Below, piece after piece: positions 11,826 through 23,636 of a stretch of DNA of 64,000 bases. The notes below the pieces were generated by a model. The model was given only the letters and a program-made list of their open reading frames with translations, searched no databases and was not told the origin of the DNA. This stretch comes from Diorhabda sublineata. Lineage: Eukaryota > Arthropoda > Insecta > Coleoptera > Chrysomelidae. The translations under genes were made by a program, and so were the position numbers. The stretch is from contig NC_079476.1 of assembly GCF_026230105.1 (NCBI RefSeq), forward strand, positions 28,138,559 through 28,202,558. The letters are read 5' to 3'. The first letter of the stretch is position 1, and every line of letters starts with the position of its first letter.

Positions 11826-12945
11826 CAGAGTATGGATCTTAAAATGGAAGAGCAACTTCTCAAATGATTTGATGAAATTCCTAGTGTTAATGAAATTGTT
11901 GTTGATGTATATAAAACAATGGATTCGGATAGTGACATTGACGAAGCTTCTTTAGATCATGTGAATGAAAATACCAATAGTGAACAGTCAAATGAGGATG
12001 AAGATGACTCGGAAATTTTGAATATTGCAAATATGACTGGTAGAGTACTAATGGTTTTAAAAAATGGGATGGAATGGGATGCAATCAAAAACAGCATAAG
12101 CAAATATCATAACAAAATTGCCAGGATTTCGGATAATTACTAAAAATGCCACCACGATTTTGGATTGCTGGAACTAGTGGAGTAGTGATGAAACTGCTTT
12201 TGAATTTTTCGCTGCTGTAATATCCGAAAGACGATTTCACACTCTACAAAAACCATAAGGTTTGATGATAGTGACATCAGAAAAGAAAGGAGATATTCTG
12301 GCTCCAATACGTCAATTGCTTGAACATATTAATCAGCTGTATTCTGCTTGTTACACTGTCGGAATTTTCACGACTATTGATGAGATACTGGAGGGAATCG
12401 GAGGTAAATGCAAGTACAGACAATATAAATGATGCCTATAGTGTTGTGAAGCGTCTTATTGCTCCAATAAGCAGTAATAAGTAATGTCACAATGGACAAT
12501 TATGTGAATGATTTATATACCAATTATAAGAGGTCAGTAGTTGGAGCCGAGCGCAAAAACAAAACACACATACCATTGGAACCACTTTCTGTGAAAAATC
12601 GAACAGTTTATAGTAGTTTCTTCGTTTATGAAAAAGAGGAAAATAAATGTATTTTGGTTTCATACTGACGACAAAATAGATCTAGAATCAATCAAAAATT
12701 TGCTTTTAAACCTGAAAGAATTATCTACAATAATGCTAAGGGTGGAGTTGATGTAGTAGATAAGATGTAGTCAGAATATTCTGTTGACAGAAAGAGTAAC
12801 AGATGGCATGACAATATTTTACACATTACTTAACGTTACTACTATAAATTCACAGATAATATATGCAGCAAATACTCAAACAACTATAAGACAAAGACAA
12901 TATATTGCTGCATTAGCCAAGCAACTAGCTAGACCCTAACTACAG
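11826..12945 (+). pseudogene. piggyBac-type transposase relic
   Basis: The relic begins with an acidic, low-complexity N-terminus typical of this family (about 11833-12143, rich in D, E, S, N). It then reads a decayed N-terminal domain with ISERRF and, in a second frame, IRFDDSDIRKERR. Next come DILAPIRQLLEHINQLY and TTIDEILEGIGGKCKYRQYK, where the Asp codon at 12379-12381 is the first catalytic residue. After a deletion there is KNKTHIPLEPL and a lysine-rich stretch, then KPERIIYNNAKGGVDVVDKM with the third catalytic Asp at 12750-12752. SVDRKSNRWHDNILH follows, and finally an RRQ-like region near 12890. The second catalytic Asp region and the C-terminal cysteine-rich domain are not seen. Numerous stops and frameshifts show long inactivity. 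No TTAA-flanked inverted ends were identified. Confidence 0.85.
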
Positions 12946-14214
12946 TAAAAAACCACAATTCCAACCCTGAGCATTCTAGTACGTCGAAAGGTAACCAATG
13001 TCGTGAAAACGTAAATTCCATAGTACCACAATAAACACAGTCATAAACCACACTACGATGCAAATATTGTTGTCTAAAAAAATACATATATATTATACCA
13101 ACTGTTCTATCCCAATATACAAGGAACATACCTCTATCGCATGTATACATACAATGCCACATTCATAATAAATATTCAGATTTTGACTCCTGAATATGCG
13201 GCACCTTAATTCACATAGATTTAATTTTTGTGTTGATAGATCACCTATAATTTATTTACTCATTATGGTTTTATTTTGTATATTGAAATTTTATTCCGGG
13301 TTAAATAAGTGAAAGTGTTAGCTCTAAATTCACCCTTACCAAACCAAGAAAGGTTTCTTCGTTATGGCTTTGTGCACAATAAGGCTCCTAAGGTTGTATG
13401 TTTGATTCACTCTGTTAGTCTAGCATTATAGTTTACAATCCCCAACGATTGTGAACCCGCCGCGAATAAAAAGGCTATCTAAAGTTTTTTGTCAGTTCTC
13501 ATGGCTTAACCCCAATCAGCTAAGTGACACTAGGCAAATTGGCTCAAATTGCTCTTTCTCTCTATTATGGAGTAATTCACTACCACGAATATATACTTGA
13601 AGTTTATTTCAAGAAGATAGGTAAAGGTGTTGCCACCTAGCTGAACCTACACCTGAACCAGAAGTAAACCAATGGTTCCTTGGCCGAATTTGCTACATTC
13701 CCCACGCGGGCTTAATCCGGCACTTTTAATAGTGTATATTTTAATGTTCGTATCATTACTTAGTTAAACAGTTTTTAAACGGTGGGGTGAATTTATCCAC
13801 ACTATTCACTAATACTCAACACAAAACTCATTTAAATACATGTGGTACACCACTCCGATGTGTTTACTTTGAATTATTCACTGACTACTACGGCTGTTAG
13901 AAACTCATTTATATACTCTCAGTGTCAAGAATGTTCGAACTCCTGAAAATCTCTAATTTGTTGAAAACATATTAACAGACCTTCTTAGAAATGGTCTCTA
14001 CTAAAAAGTCACAACACAAAACAGCTCACATAAACAACAAGGAAGAGCCGCCACAAACATGGAATTGACCGCCACGTTAAAAGTAGACCAGAAGGGCATA
14101 TCCAACATTGTAGACTTTTTTGGTTTTTTGATCTCTTTCTCTCGTTGACTCCTTTAAATTAGGAAAACCAACAACATTACTATGATAAACTAATGTAAAA
14201 GTGAAAGCGGATCA
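12946..14214. other. Unidentified block, partly GC-richer
   Basis: Between about 13316 and 13745 the DNA is less AT-rich than its surroundings and contains words such as TGTTAGCTCTAAATTC near its start and CCCCACGCGGGC near its end. It has no long open frame. It may be a decayed non-coding part of a retroelement (an LTR or UTR), but no second copy lies in the window to test this. From 13760 to 14214 nothing is recognised. Confidence 0.35.
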
Positions 14215-14760
14215 ATGTCAGACAATCGAGGAGCTCTCAAACACCTTCAACCAACTTTGAAAGTCTAAACAAGAACGTTTGCAGTATAGCAGCAGCTGCA
14301 ACCACTCCAACCGATTCATCACATGCACCATATTGCATCGACTGCATCTTAGATAATTGATTTTTGATCGCTTGATCACTGGAGATGAAAAATTAGTTGT
14401 AAATGATAATCCAAAATACAAAAAATAGAAAGCTCTTCATATCAGCCACCACGAAGTATAACTAAGCCAGGTTAACATACGAAAATAGTTTGTTTGGTGG
14501 AATATTTAAGGAAATGCTCATTTTGAAGTGTTGATATCTGGAAGAAATGTTAATTTAGATTTTCATTGTGAAACATTAGATCGAGTGAAACAATCGGATA
14601 GTATTCGAAAAATTTCAACCGAAAAGGCGTTAGTCTGCAACACAGCAATGTAAGTTTGCACTGTGCAAGACCGTATTTCCACCAGGCTGATATCTACAAT
14701 TAGCAAGAAATTTGAAAAATCTCCATATGCCACTTGAATAAACCCTACTTTCTGGTTCCC
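14215..14760 (+). pseudogene. mariner relic (Mos1/SETMAR-like group)
   Basis: The frame near 14365 reads DRLITGDEKLVVNDNPKYKK, matching the conserved block that carries the first catalytic aspartate (codon 14384-14386). After a stop there is a downstream SQVNIRK with a WWNI motif (the ICVWWDWKG-like strand), then FEVLISGRNVNLDFHCETLD. A frameshift leads to NRKGVSLQHSNVSLHCARP, the decayed HHDNARPH block in which the second Asp has become Ser. Upstream, a helix-turn-helix remnant with EELSNTFNQL lies at about 14230. The C-terminus, expected between 14760 and 14960, is too decayed to follow. The group differs from the mariner relics at 1.7 kb and 9.6 kb. Confidence 0.75.
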
Positions 14761-16593
14761 TTTGTATATAATATTGCCTAATTTAGAAATAAACTGTCAA
14801 CTTCATAACTACAATGAAGGAACAACAAGAATTTTACTCAAGGTTCCAAGGTTAAAAACAGGTAAAAATTTACGTTTCAAGGTACTTCGGCGTTCATTCA
14901 AATTCTTGCATAGGAGCCAGAAATCTGTCATTAGTGGAAAAAACTTGAACAAGTTTGGTTGAAATTTGAAATATAACAACTAGAGAAAAATCATTTTTTG
15001 TGGTTAAAATTGATTTTCAATTTAATATTAATGTTTTAGATGATCTACACTGATTGTATAGTTATGCAAATTGTCAGTGTCAAATCATATTATAATAAAT
15101 ACCAAAATAGGGAAAAACGCCTACTTTTACCTGTTTTCTAAAACCAATTTTTATCAGACCTAAAATCTAGACGATTTATTAAGAATGAAGTATTTTTACT
15201 TTACTTGGCAATTGCAATTTTTATTCTCTTCACTAAAAATTCTTTTAAAACGATAAATTTATGATTATTAATTCAAACGATCGGAATATCAATTTACCAA
15301 AAAAAAAATTATATGCAAATGTTGAAGTTGTAATATCGGACTTAAATTTCAATTATTGTGTCTTAGCAACAGCGAGAAACCAGTACGTTTTTTTGACGAA
15401 AAATTATTTCAGAAAGAGCATCATTATGTTTTTTCTGTCAGTTTTAATCTCTATTTAATAAGCCCCATTATATATACTCTTTCTCTTATTTCTGCCTACC
15501 TGGGAAATGAATGAATCATCGATAAACATGGTATTTAATATTATTTCCAAAATTACATTTGTATCATTATCAGCAATAACTATCATGCTATTGAGATTAC
15601 TCCCATTTCTATATGAAAATGTCAATTTGTATTTACTAGTTATTTACATATATCAATCATATTCGTAAGTATGACAGGTTTCAGTAAATCGTGTTTTTAA
15701 AATGAATAATTTTTTCGTAGTTATTCCACATTATGAAATTGTCATGATGATTCTAAAAAATATTGTCATGAGGAAATAACTAAAAATTTCTCAAACGAAA
15801 TAGGCACAACTCTTACTTTTCTTCTTGTGAAAAAAAGTTGTAGTCATTTTTGGGAACTATTCATTGTCAAGTGCAACTGAACAAACTCTTCAAATATCAC
15901 CATTAAAATAGTTAAGACTTGTCAAAACAAGACGTAAAACTATAAGAATATTACCATAAACCTACTAACAAATTCGTTCAGGCCATCCACATTTGTGGGC
16001 AACGGATAAAAATAAAGATATTAACAAAGAAATGAACTTCTTATCTTCGAGGTCGACTCCTACAGATGCAATAATGTTTTTAGAAAAATATTAATTTCAA
16101 TCAATTCACAATTTTCATTTGAGAATTCTAGAAGGGTTCAGTCTATCATTCAAAACAGACTAAATAAATATACCCCTTCACCAGCATAACCCAATGTTCT
16201 CTAGTATTAATCGAATCCTACCAATTTCATTACATTACGCTTCATAACATGTTCGTTCCATTTATTGGATAAGTACATAATAGTTGAGTTTACGCGTCGT
16301 CTGCTAGCGTTTATAATCATTTCAACATAAGTTTGTAGCTATTGACATATAACTACATATTTTTGAATATTTAAAAAGAGGAACGACTCATGTAAAAGAT
16401 CAAAGAAATTCTCGATTAAAATTTTCCAGCTCTACTTGTTTAGAGACTATTTACTAAGGCATAATTTTAGTTTCAAATAATAAAGTATTTTCAAATTTTT
16501 GAACAACCATTTTCCCTTTAGAATAAAGTCCTTTTGATGTGTAAAATACGACAAAAAATAATTGAGATAAGTTGTAACCTCAAAATCTTGAGT

Positions 16594-16659
<66 letters not shown>

Positions 16660-17170
16660 TACGTTAAAGTAACTATAAGCTTTCCTTCTAGTAAGATACA
16701 TTTTCTGAATTGAGTATCTATCCCGGTTATGCCATCTCTTATTAGCTTTAACAGCTGGAAAAAATCAATTTCGACATGCGAAAGTAATTAAAAAACTCAT
16801 TATCATCTGCACATAGTTCATGAAAAAGTGTGTAATATAATCCTTTTGATGTTTTTAAAGGACAATGTATGATTGGATATATATGCATTGTCCTCCTTTT
16901 TTCCACTTTTCTTCATGACTAGTGACAAAAAAAACGTTTATCTCTCATGTTGTTTGTCATATTCCTCACAAGTTCTCTTCTTTACTGAACAAGATTGTCC
17001 TCTATTTTCGTCTCATTTCTGGCTGCTCTACTGGTTATTCTATTCAACTGGCGACTGGTCGCAATTGCCTCGTCTAACAGGGATCTAATATTTGTTGTAA
17101 CTATAATGATATTTAACTATTGAAATGAACTAACAAATACTATTTTATTAGACATAAACTGTTTTTAAAT
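14761..17170. other. AT-rich stretch with a microsatellite, no gene seen
   Basis: Short open frames are present (for example 15261-15458 plus) but resemble no protein. The first 200 bases might hold the far-decayed C-terminus of the mariner relic. A (TA)n array is listed separately. Confidence 0.5.
16596..16655. repeat. (TA)n microsatellite
   Basis: About 60 bases of almost perfect TA dinucleotide. The minus-strand frame across it reads an artificial Tyr-Ile run. Such tracts are prone to length change and to assembly error. Confidence 0.97.
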
Positions 17171-17545
17171 AGAATACTAACATTAGAGGAACAAGTTTAT
17201 GTGATTCACTATTATGAAATCGGTAAAATAAATATGGTTATTGCCTTGTTCAGTGAAAGGTATCTAAACACTGCAATGAACAAAAGTACTGCTTGGGATT
17301 TGATCAAGAGATTTCTTATAAAAGCTAATATTCATTATAAGAAAACATATACAAAAGTTAAGATGAAACTAAAGCAGTTGTTTTGAATTCAATAGATGCA
17401 GATATCAAAATGTCATTCAGAAATCCAATCGTTATTGCAAACATGAGTAATTTCTGAAACTAACAGAATGCATCCGTACAAAGTCAACATTTGTCACACT
17501 TTAGAAGAGGTGACGGGGTGGAGTCAATGCCCATTACGTAATTAA
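17171..17545 (+). pseudogene. Tc/mariner-like transposase N-terminus, decayed
   Basis: The frame from about 17180 reads LEEQVYVIHYYEIGKINMV, then LFSERYL and KSTAWDLIKRF. This is the pattern of the first helix-turn-helix of a Tc/mariner-like group common in insects (LEEK..I..Y through S.STV..LIKRF). After a degenerate linker, a different frame gives HPYKVNICHTLEE near 17470, matching the second DNA-binding domain, which in these proteins ends just before the catalytic core. The catalytic DDE/D domain is absent. Stops and a frameshift are present. The assignment rests on spaced motifs and needs a profile search. Confidence 0.6.
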
Positions 17546-18120
17546 AGCAAGAAGAGGGTATCAAAAAATGAATGTGGTACACCATTATATGTATTGATTT
17601 GTTCGACATAATGCTCATGTTTGACTAAATAATCCGTCTTGTGAAAGATTGTTTGGGAGAATGAGTATGAGATGTAGGCCTTTTAAATTCGCCGGCCTTC
17701 AATTATGGATTTTTTTCGTATAGGAAAAGGTAAAAAAAAATAGTTTATTGAAAATACATGATGGTAAAATATTAAAAACGGAATAAATTACGCAATTCAA
17801 TCAATTACAATAGAACAACAACAGTGACAACTCAAAAAAAGTATTGAGAATTGTGCAGTTATAAAATGATGATTAGTAAAGCCAGACATTTGATGCGATG
17901 TTTCAACTTACTCTTATTTAATTATAATTGTTTGGTACTAAGTTAGTAGTAATTAATGGACAGTGGGTTTTCCATCATGATAAAAATTGAAAATCAGAGT
18001 CTGTTCAACATTAATTTTTAAAGGAGGTCCAGGCCTTCTACAGATTTTGATATGGAAGCACGATCTATGAACTGAACAAGATGTTGCCAAAGCTATGTAG
18101 AAATATGTAGAAATACTGAC
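17546..18120. other. AT-rich stretch, no gene seen
   Basis: Nothing recognisable. GC rises slightly near 17670-17700 without an open frame. Confidence 0.5.
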
Positions 18121-18640
18121 ATGACATATTTCAGGTATACTCTTTATAGTTTAACAGGAATAACAACACTCACAAAGAAAACAAATAGGAGCTAGCGTTC
18201 CGGAAGGATGTGTTATAGGACTCATTTTCAATATTCTGCTCACCAGTAATATTCCACATTTAAAAGGTGATACTACATACATTCAAGTGAATGAATTGAT
18301 AAATGGACTTAAGATTGTTAAATCAGACTAAAAGAGTAACCAACCAACTGAGGTATATATATATACATGATTTTAATTTTCAAAGAAATACTAAAACCAG
18401 CGTAACACTACAGTTGTGGAGATGCGCAAAAAACAATAATTTGAAAAGAATTCAAACTTCTCAAAACAAAGTATACAAGATGGTGAACACCCCATGGTAC
18501 ATACGTAATAAAGATCTCAGAGATTTAGTTATCCCAACAGTTTAAGAAATAACCATATTTGCTGATAATTATGAAGCCAGACTACATCTATAGACTAAAG
18601 CCCTGCAGCTACTATATAAACACCAAACGGTACGAGATGG
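18121..18640 (+). pseudogene. Jockey-like LINE, 3' fragment
   Basis: Two non-adjacent parts of one reverse transcriptase have been joined. Around 18180 the frame reads IGASVPEGCVIGLIFNILL then TSNIP, the decayed VPQGSVLGPLLYNIYTSDIP-type block that precedes the catalytic YADD. After about 80 bases, skipping the YADD and thumb region, the frame 18303-18545 continues with LWRCAKNNNLKRIQTSQNK and PWYIRNKDLRDLVIPTV. After a stop comes ITIFADNYEARLH. This second part is the typical C-terminus of Jockey-clade ORF2. The element copies itself through target-primed reverse transcription when intact. This copy has lost its endonuclease, most of the RT and its polymerase active site. Confidence 0.82.
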
Positions 18641-19759
18641 AAAATAACTAATTTATACTAGCAGAACACATTACTAGAGCACGGATCATTCAAGTACTAA
18701 TTTTGTGAATATTATCAAATTAGAATTAATTGTTGAACTGCAAAGACCAGTTTTGATCGAAGAAATCACTCAATAACAAGTATTTTTGCCCTAAAGGCTT
18801 TCTCACCAAATCCTAGCAACACTGATTGAAAAGGAACAAAATAATAATTTTCACAAGAATCGATATCCTGTCATAAATTGATGTACTTGTATAATAGTTA
18901 TTTTATTGAGTACGTGAAAGGCGTCGAAGTTGTAAAATAATTTAAAGCTGCAAACCCTAAACAAACTCTTCAAAAGCAACACTCATGTTTGAAGTAACTA
19001 ACCGCTAGGCCATTACCTCATTGTTACAAAATAACTTTCGATAGAAACTTTAACCGTAAATTAAGTTCTTGACTTGATTAGTGTTTCTCGGGTTTGTGTA
19101 TTTCCAATTTCTCATTCTATAAAATCGAATTGGTCAGTTTTCATTAACAAAAACATTCTTAATGGATTGTTGTAGTAATTATATTTCCAATGAAGTAGTG
19201 AGAAAGTGAGAACTATGTAAATAAATCATAAGTCATTTTATCAAATGTCATTTTCTATATAAAATGATATGTATCACATTCATATATGTAATACTCCTAT
19301 ATGGACAGTTAGTATGTGAAAAATATGCCTACGTTACGGTTACGGTGACAATATTCATTTTCTCTCTCGTTCGAGACACTTTATCTATACTGCTCATGCT
19401 TCATGTGTACAAAAGAAGCGCAGAGCTAACTGAAGCGAACTATTTGTTTCACTTAATCGATATTCACACCTTCCACTCATAGGAACTGTCCGTATAAAAA
19501 TATTACTTATATGATTACATTCAGCAAATAAGCCACTACATGAAATATCCAACTATGGGTATTAAATATTTGTTTGAAATTTCTGAAAATTTTGTTCAAA
19601 AATATTCTTATCAATAATATATATTTCTATATAGGAGATATCAAAAAAACATAAAACTATGATCTGTCTCCCAATTCAGAATGTCACATAACGTGCCTGT
19701 CACAGAACTAGGATTCCACAGAGAAGTCCAGGTTAACTTTCCAATTATCTTTTTTTTAC

Positions 19760-19831
19760 TTGCTGTTGATGGTGCTGTAGCGATCGCTACAAATGTAACC
19801 GTTGATGGTTTATATTTTCCCAACGTGACAG
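19760..19831 (-). other. Possible exon with splice-like borders
   Basis: On the minus strand a pyrimidine-rich tract ending TTTCTGCAG is followed by 72 bases. They read without a stop (AVTLGKYKPSTVTFVAIATA and a few more residues) and are followed by GTAAAA, a donor-like site. The segment is less AT-rich than its neighbours. Together with flanking DNA it forms an open frame of 106 codons (19641-19961). The length is a multiple of three, so a skipped exon would keep frame. I recognise no protein. A chance frame is the main alternative. Confidence 0.2.
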
Positions 19832-21040
19832 CTGCAGAAAAATGGAAACGATAAAATGAGAAGAGAAACGGGAATACGGATAAGAATGACGAATTATGAG
19901 AAATGAAAAAGTAGGTAGAACAGATATGGATAAAAAGCAGATCATGATGTAAGAAACACAAAAACTAAATTTTCAATTCTAGAATATAATCTCTTTCCCA
20001 AATAAATAGAAAGAGCGGCTTTTCCAGAAAATAAATCAGAGAATTTGATTCAAATTATAGATTACAAGCAATAGTAGATTATAATCAAATTATAAAAGAA
20101 CACTACACATAACAAGCAAAGTTGGAAGTTATTAGTAAAAATTTATCGACGAATATGAATGATAATATCATCACAAGTTTATTAAAATATATTCACATTT
20201 TGGTAAGTGATGTAGTAAAAAAAGAGAACTTTTAAAACTTGAGACTGATATTTCATAAAATCTTTTAAATTGAATGAAACCTCGACAACAAATTAATTTC
20301 TTTTTTAATTCGAAAGGGGCTATAAGTCTATTGTGCTACAATAATGAATTAACCAAATAGGAAACCGATTTGAGGAACAATCTTACCAGCCACATATGCA
20401 ATACATACAGGGCCATTTATATATTACACGATAGAGCAACACAAGAAAATTGAGTTAACGAGATAGTCCAACTCCAATTACAATTACTCAATAGATCTAT
20501 AATTTAAAAGCAATTTTGTCATAAAAGACTTTAGTGTTAACAGAGCATTCAAAGCTGATACCATAATATTCAAGTTTTAATATAAAAAACACTCAACTTT
20601 CGCGAACGAATCTATCTACAAAACTATGGCAATGGCGTTGAGAATTATGCACAAGACTTCAAGAAAAATGTCAGTGAAGCAAATGTTAAAGGCAATGTTT
20701 TACAATAGACCCCTTCTGATTCATACTCCATTATTTTATGTACATGGACATGTATATATACACTATACCTATTTAAATCAAAGTGTCTTACTTTATTTAA
20801 CAGATTATTCTCTAAAATAAACGGTCCGTTTCATATTTTTTCCATTTAAATTTAGTTTTTTATGAATGATGTATTGGAAAAAAATTCCCATAAAAATCCA
20901 CATGATGATATTTTAAGCAATAATTATAATACGAGGGTCACAAACATTTTTGAGTGATGATTTAGTTAACACTTATTTTTTCACAGACTAATATTTTACT
21001 AAGCGCCGTTAATGTTAACAGTGTTCCCGTTTTTAAGAGG

Positions 21041-21169
21041 ATGGCAGAACACCTCAACACGTCGCAGAAACTTCTGTGTAAAGATGTTATTATGTCGACT
21101 ATTACATGGCAGAAATACCTGAACATATCTCATGCACGCCCTCATTCCGTACCCTCTATCGCACATTAA
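21041..21169 (+). CDS. Small GC-richer open frame, 42 codons, unknown
   Basis: ATG to TAA, starting MAEHLNTSQKLLCKDV and ending PSIAH. Base composition is clearly higher in GC than the surrounding 2 kb. It has no signal peptide, membrane segment or known motif. It could be a fragment of a transposon, a host exon or chance. Confidence 0.15.
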   Translation: MAEHLNTSQKLLCKDVIMSTITWQKYLNISHARPHSVPSIAH

Positions 21170-22615
21170 TCCGCGTTATGAAAGCTTTACACGTGAATAA
21201 TATTATAATTATAATTTTCCAGGATATTTTCAGTGAACATTAACATACATATACATTTGCACCTGATATTTTGATAACCATACTTTTGAATTTAAAAAAG
21301 AAAATATTTCCACAGTAACTTTGAAAATATTTGACAGACAAAAAAGTTGTGTTGTCTAGATAGAAAATTAAATGTTAACCAAAAAAGGTTGAATAATATT
21401 TCTCCGTGTCTCGTTTAGTTACTATAACAAAGTGGGGAGAAAAAAATTATTATAAACATTACATTTAAAAGCTCACATCTTTTGAACAATGTTACAAGAT
21501 ACAACGAATCAGAAAGTATTTCACTTAGTTTTGAGAAAAAGAGAAATGTTCAATGTCGAAAAATAAGATCAAATTATAATACACGTTATTATTATATTTA
21601 CAGTATGATAATTGATTGATGTAAAAATTGCAAAGAAAACATTACGAAGGTTTTCCCAAAAATCTAACGAAACACAGATAATACTGATGACCCTTTTGCC
21701 AGAATGTTTTCTGATTTCTTTGTATCGATCTTTCCACGATGCTCATCTGAACTGCATCAATAATTATTGAGAAGCTTGTACATCGACAATGTTTTACTTC
21801 AAGCAGTTTACTTCAATTCATCGGTAATATTCACACGGACGCAAGTTATTTTAGAACAAAGCAATTTTTGAGTTGCATTTCCAGCATATAATTGTAAGCC
21901 TGTGTTTACTTCAAGTAGGCTAAATAAATTGATGAAATATCAATTCTCATACACAATTGCAATATTCAACACAATAATATTATAACAAATGAAGCTTAGG
22001 TAAATAATAAAAATATTTAGGGCGTTTTTCCAAGCGCTTGGAACCGCAATCCTCTTCAATAATATTTACACTTATCCACCTCCTACTATGTCTGCGTTGT
22101 TTATGCGAACAAGTCTGTAGAGATTGCTAATCAGTGTCAATAATTCGTCACAACGAATAGAAAATGATATGAGGACAATGGATGTATTTATTTAACTAAG
22201 AAATGTGAACACAACGTGAAAAATTATATTTTACTACCTGCGTCATCACATTTTTAATCGATTTATATGTTCATACTCCTACTTGTTAGCATCAAAAATA
22301 TATTCATTTGTGATCATATCATCTATGTAACAACGGTAGCACTATCAATGCACATCTAAGTAATAAAAGGCTGAACTTTTGTACAGTTTCAGCATGTGGA
22401 AGCGGAATAATTGGAATTCTAAAGATAGATTTCATCCAATTTTCTACTCTTCGTAATGGTCAAATTTATTCCAATATTTTCTAACTTCAAGATTCTCCGG
22501 TACAATGCTTCTATTGTAAAATTTATTTTTGAATTAATAAAGGAAACTTATGCAGGATAAACCAGCCGCTATAAGAATGAGAAAGATGGATATTTTTTTT
22601 TATTGTTTGTTACAG

Positions 22616-22617
<2 letters not shown>

Positions 22618-22664
<47 letters not shown>
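22618..22664. repeat. (TA)n microsatellite next to the Penelope-like element
   Basis: About 47 bases of TA dinucleotide, followed by CATATATG. The inverted-repeat arm of the Penelope-like element begins about 26 bases further on, so TA-rich DNA may have been its insertion target. Confidence 0.95.
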
Positions 22665-22670
<6 letters not shown>

Positions 22671-22690
22671 TGAGAGTAGCTTTTTATTGG

Positions 22691-23287
22691 GAACGTGGCA
22701 AGGAAACACCAAAGTGGACTAACTTCAATATATTTTCCGAGCTTTCGAATACTTATGTATTCATCATCTGGGTATTTCCGATGATTTTGATATTATTAGA
22801 GCTTGTAAAAATTTTTAAACTCATGGAATTCAAAATTGAATATCCAAATTGACTTTGATAGAAATTTCTTCTTCACTTATAACGACCTAACCTACAAAAT
22901 TTATTGTTATTTATATTCTAGCCGATAAATATTCAACAACATTCATAACGACCTCACCTATTGAAATTTAATGTTATCCATAAATTTACCAATCTATATT
23001 AAACATCATTCACTAAAACTTATCTAACCTATAAAAATTCAATTAAATATTGAATTTTGAATTCTATGAATTTCAAAATTTTTACAAGCTTTACTAATAT
23101 CAAAAATCACCGGCAATATTGATTAATTCTTGTAAGTAAAATTTTATTATTATTTGACATTCATACATATTGTTTATATTATATTTGACCATAATTTCAG
23201 TTCCAGACGATGAATATATATATAAGTATTGGAAAGCTCGGAAAATATATTAAAGTTAGTCTACTTTGGTGTTTCGTTGCCACGTTC
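22691..23287 (-). repeat. Interrupted inverted repeat of the Penelope-like element
   Basis: The left arm (22691-22845) and the right arm (23046-23287) are reverse complements. The left starts GAACGTGGCAAGGAAACACC; the right ends GTTTCGTTGCCACGTTC. Both contain CCGAGCTTTC-type sequence next to a short hairpin. A second matching block lies at 22780-22845 and 23046-23108. The right arm has about 95 extra bases (23109-23204). Penelope-like elements often carry such terminal repeats in direct or inverted arrangement, and the minus-strand GIY-YIG frame points toward these arms. The arms enclose a 69-base degenerate tandem repeat. Confidence 0.85.
22871..23045. repeat. Degenerate tandem repeat, about 69-base unit
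   Basis: Three imperfect units begin near 22871, 22941 and 23009, each with a word like ATAACGACCTAACCTA followed by AAATTTATTGTTAT-type sequence. It lies exactly between the two inverted arms. The third unit is the most diverged. Confidence 0.6.
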
Positions 23288-23422
23288 ACAATAAGAAACC
23301 GCTTCAATTTCTTATTTCTTAGATCTTTTGATATGTTTATTATCATAAATCTTCTTGATTTCAGGTGTCTTCTGTTTCAAAATTAGGTTTTTTTTAATAA
23401 TTTTTGAAAGATAGATAAAATT

Positions 23423-23454
23423 GACGTTTCGACTTTTCTTCGAGTCTTTATCAA
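23423..23454 (-). other. Hammerhead-ribozyme-like hairpin
   Basis: On the minus strand the order is TTGATAAA, a GACT/AGTC stem with a small loop, GAAA, then CGTC. Hammerhead ribozymes have the order CTGANGA, stem II, GAAA, short stem III, cleavage after GTC or similar, and are known in Penelope-like elements. Here the first core box has changes (T for C, A for G) and one additional base before the stem, and the stem I pairing is weak (about three A-T pairs). It may therefore be a dead relic. It lies about 180 bases downstream of the GIY-YIG stop codon, a sensible place in such elements. Confidence 0.4.
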
Positions 23455-23636
23455 AATATTATATTGGCATTGACAATTTGCGTGATTATATTGATCAATA
23501 GATTACCTACATCATGAATATCAAAATAAGAATAAAATCAAACTAGAATTTTGTTCTAATAAGAAAAATTAATTTTTCCCTCGTACTTCCTCACATTTAT
23601 AGCAGTCAATCAAATTATTTGTAGTTTTATTAGAAT

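Larger units (their letters stand above)
18641..22617. other. AT-rich stretch with two weak coding hints
   Basis: No gene is recognised. Two items stand out and are listed separately: a possible 72-base minus-strand exon at 19760-19831 and a GC-richer 42-codon frame at 21041-21169. The rest has long A/T runs and no protein similarity. Confidence 0.45.

Noticed and set aside
12929..13162. 77-codon minus-strand frame, Cys/Trp/Tyr-rich
   Set aside because: No recognisable motif. It starts in the far end of the piggyBac relic on the opposite strand.
16447..16701. 84-codon minus-strand frame with a Tyr-Ile run
   Set aside because: The run is the translation of the (TA)n microsatellite.
18303..18545. 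80-codon frame as an independent gene
   Set aside because: Its sequence is the C-terminus of a Jockey-like LINE.
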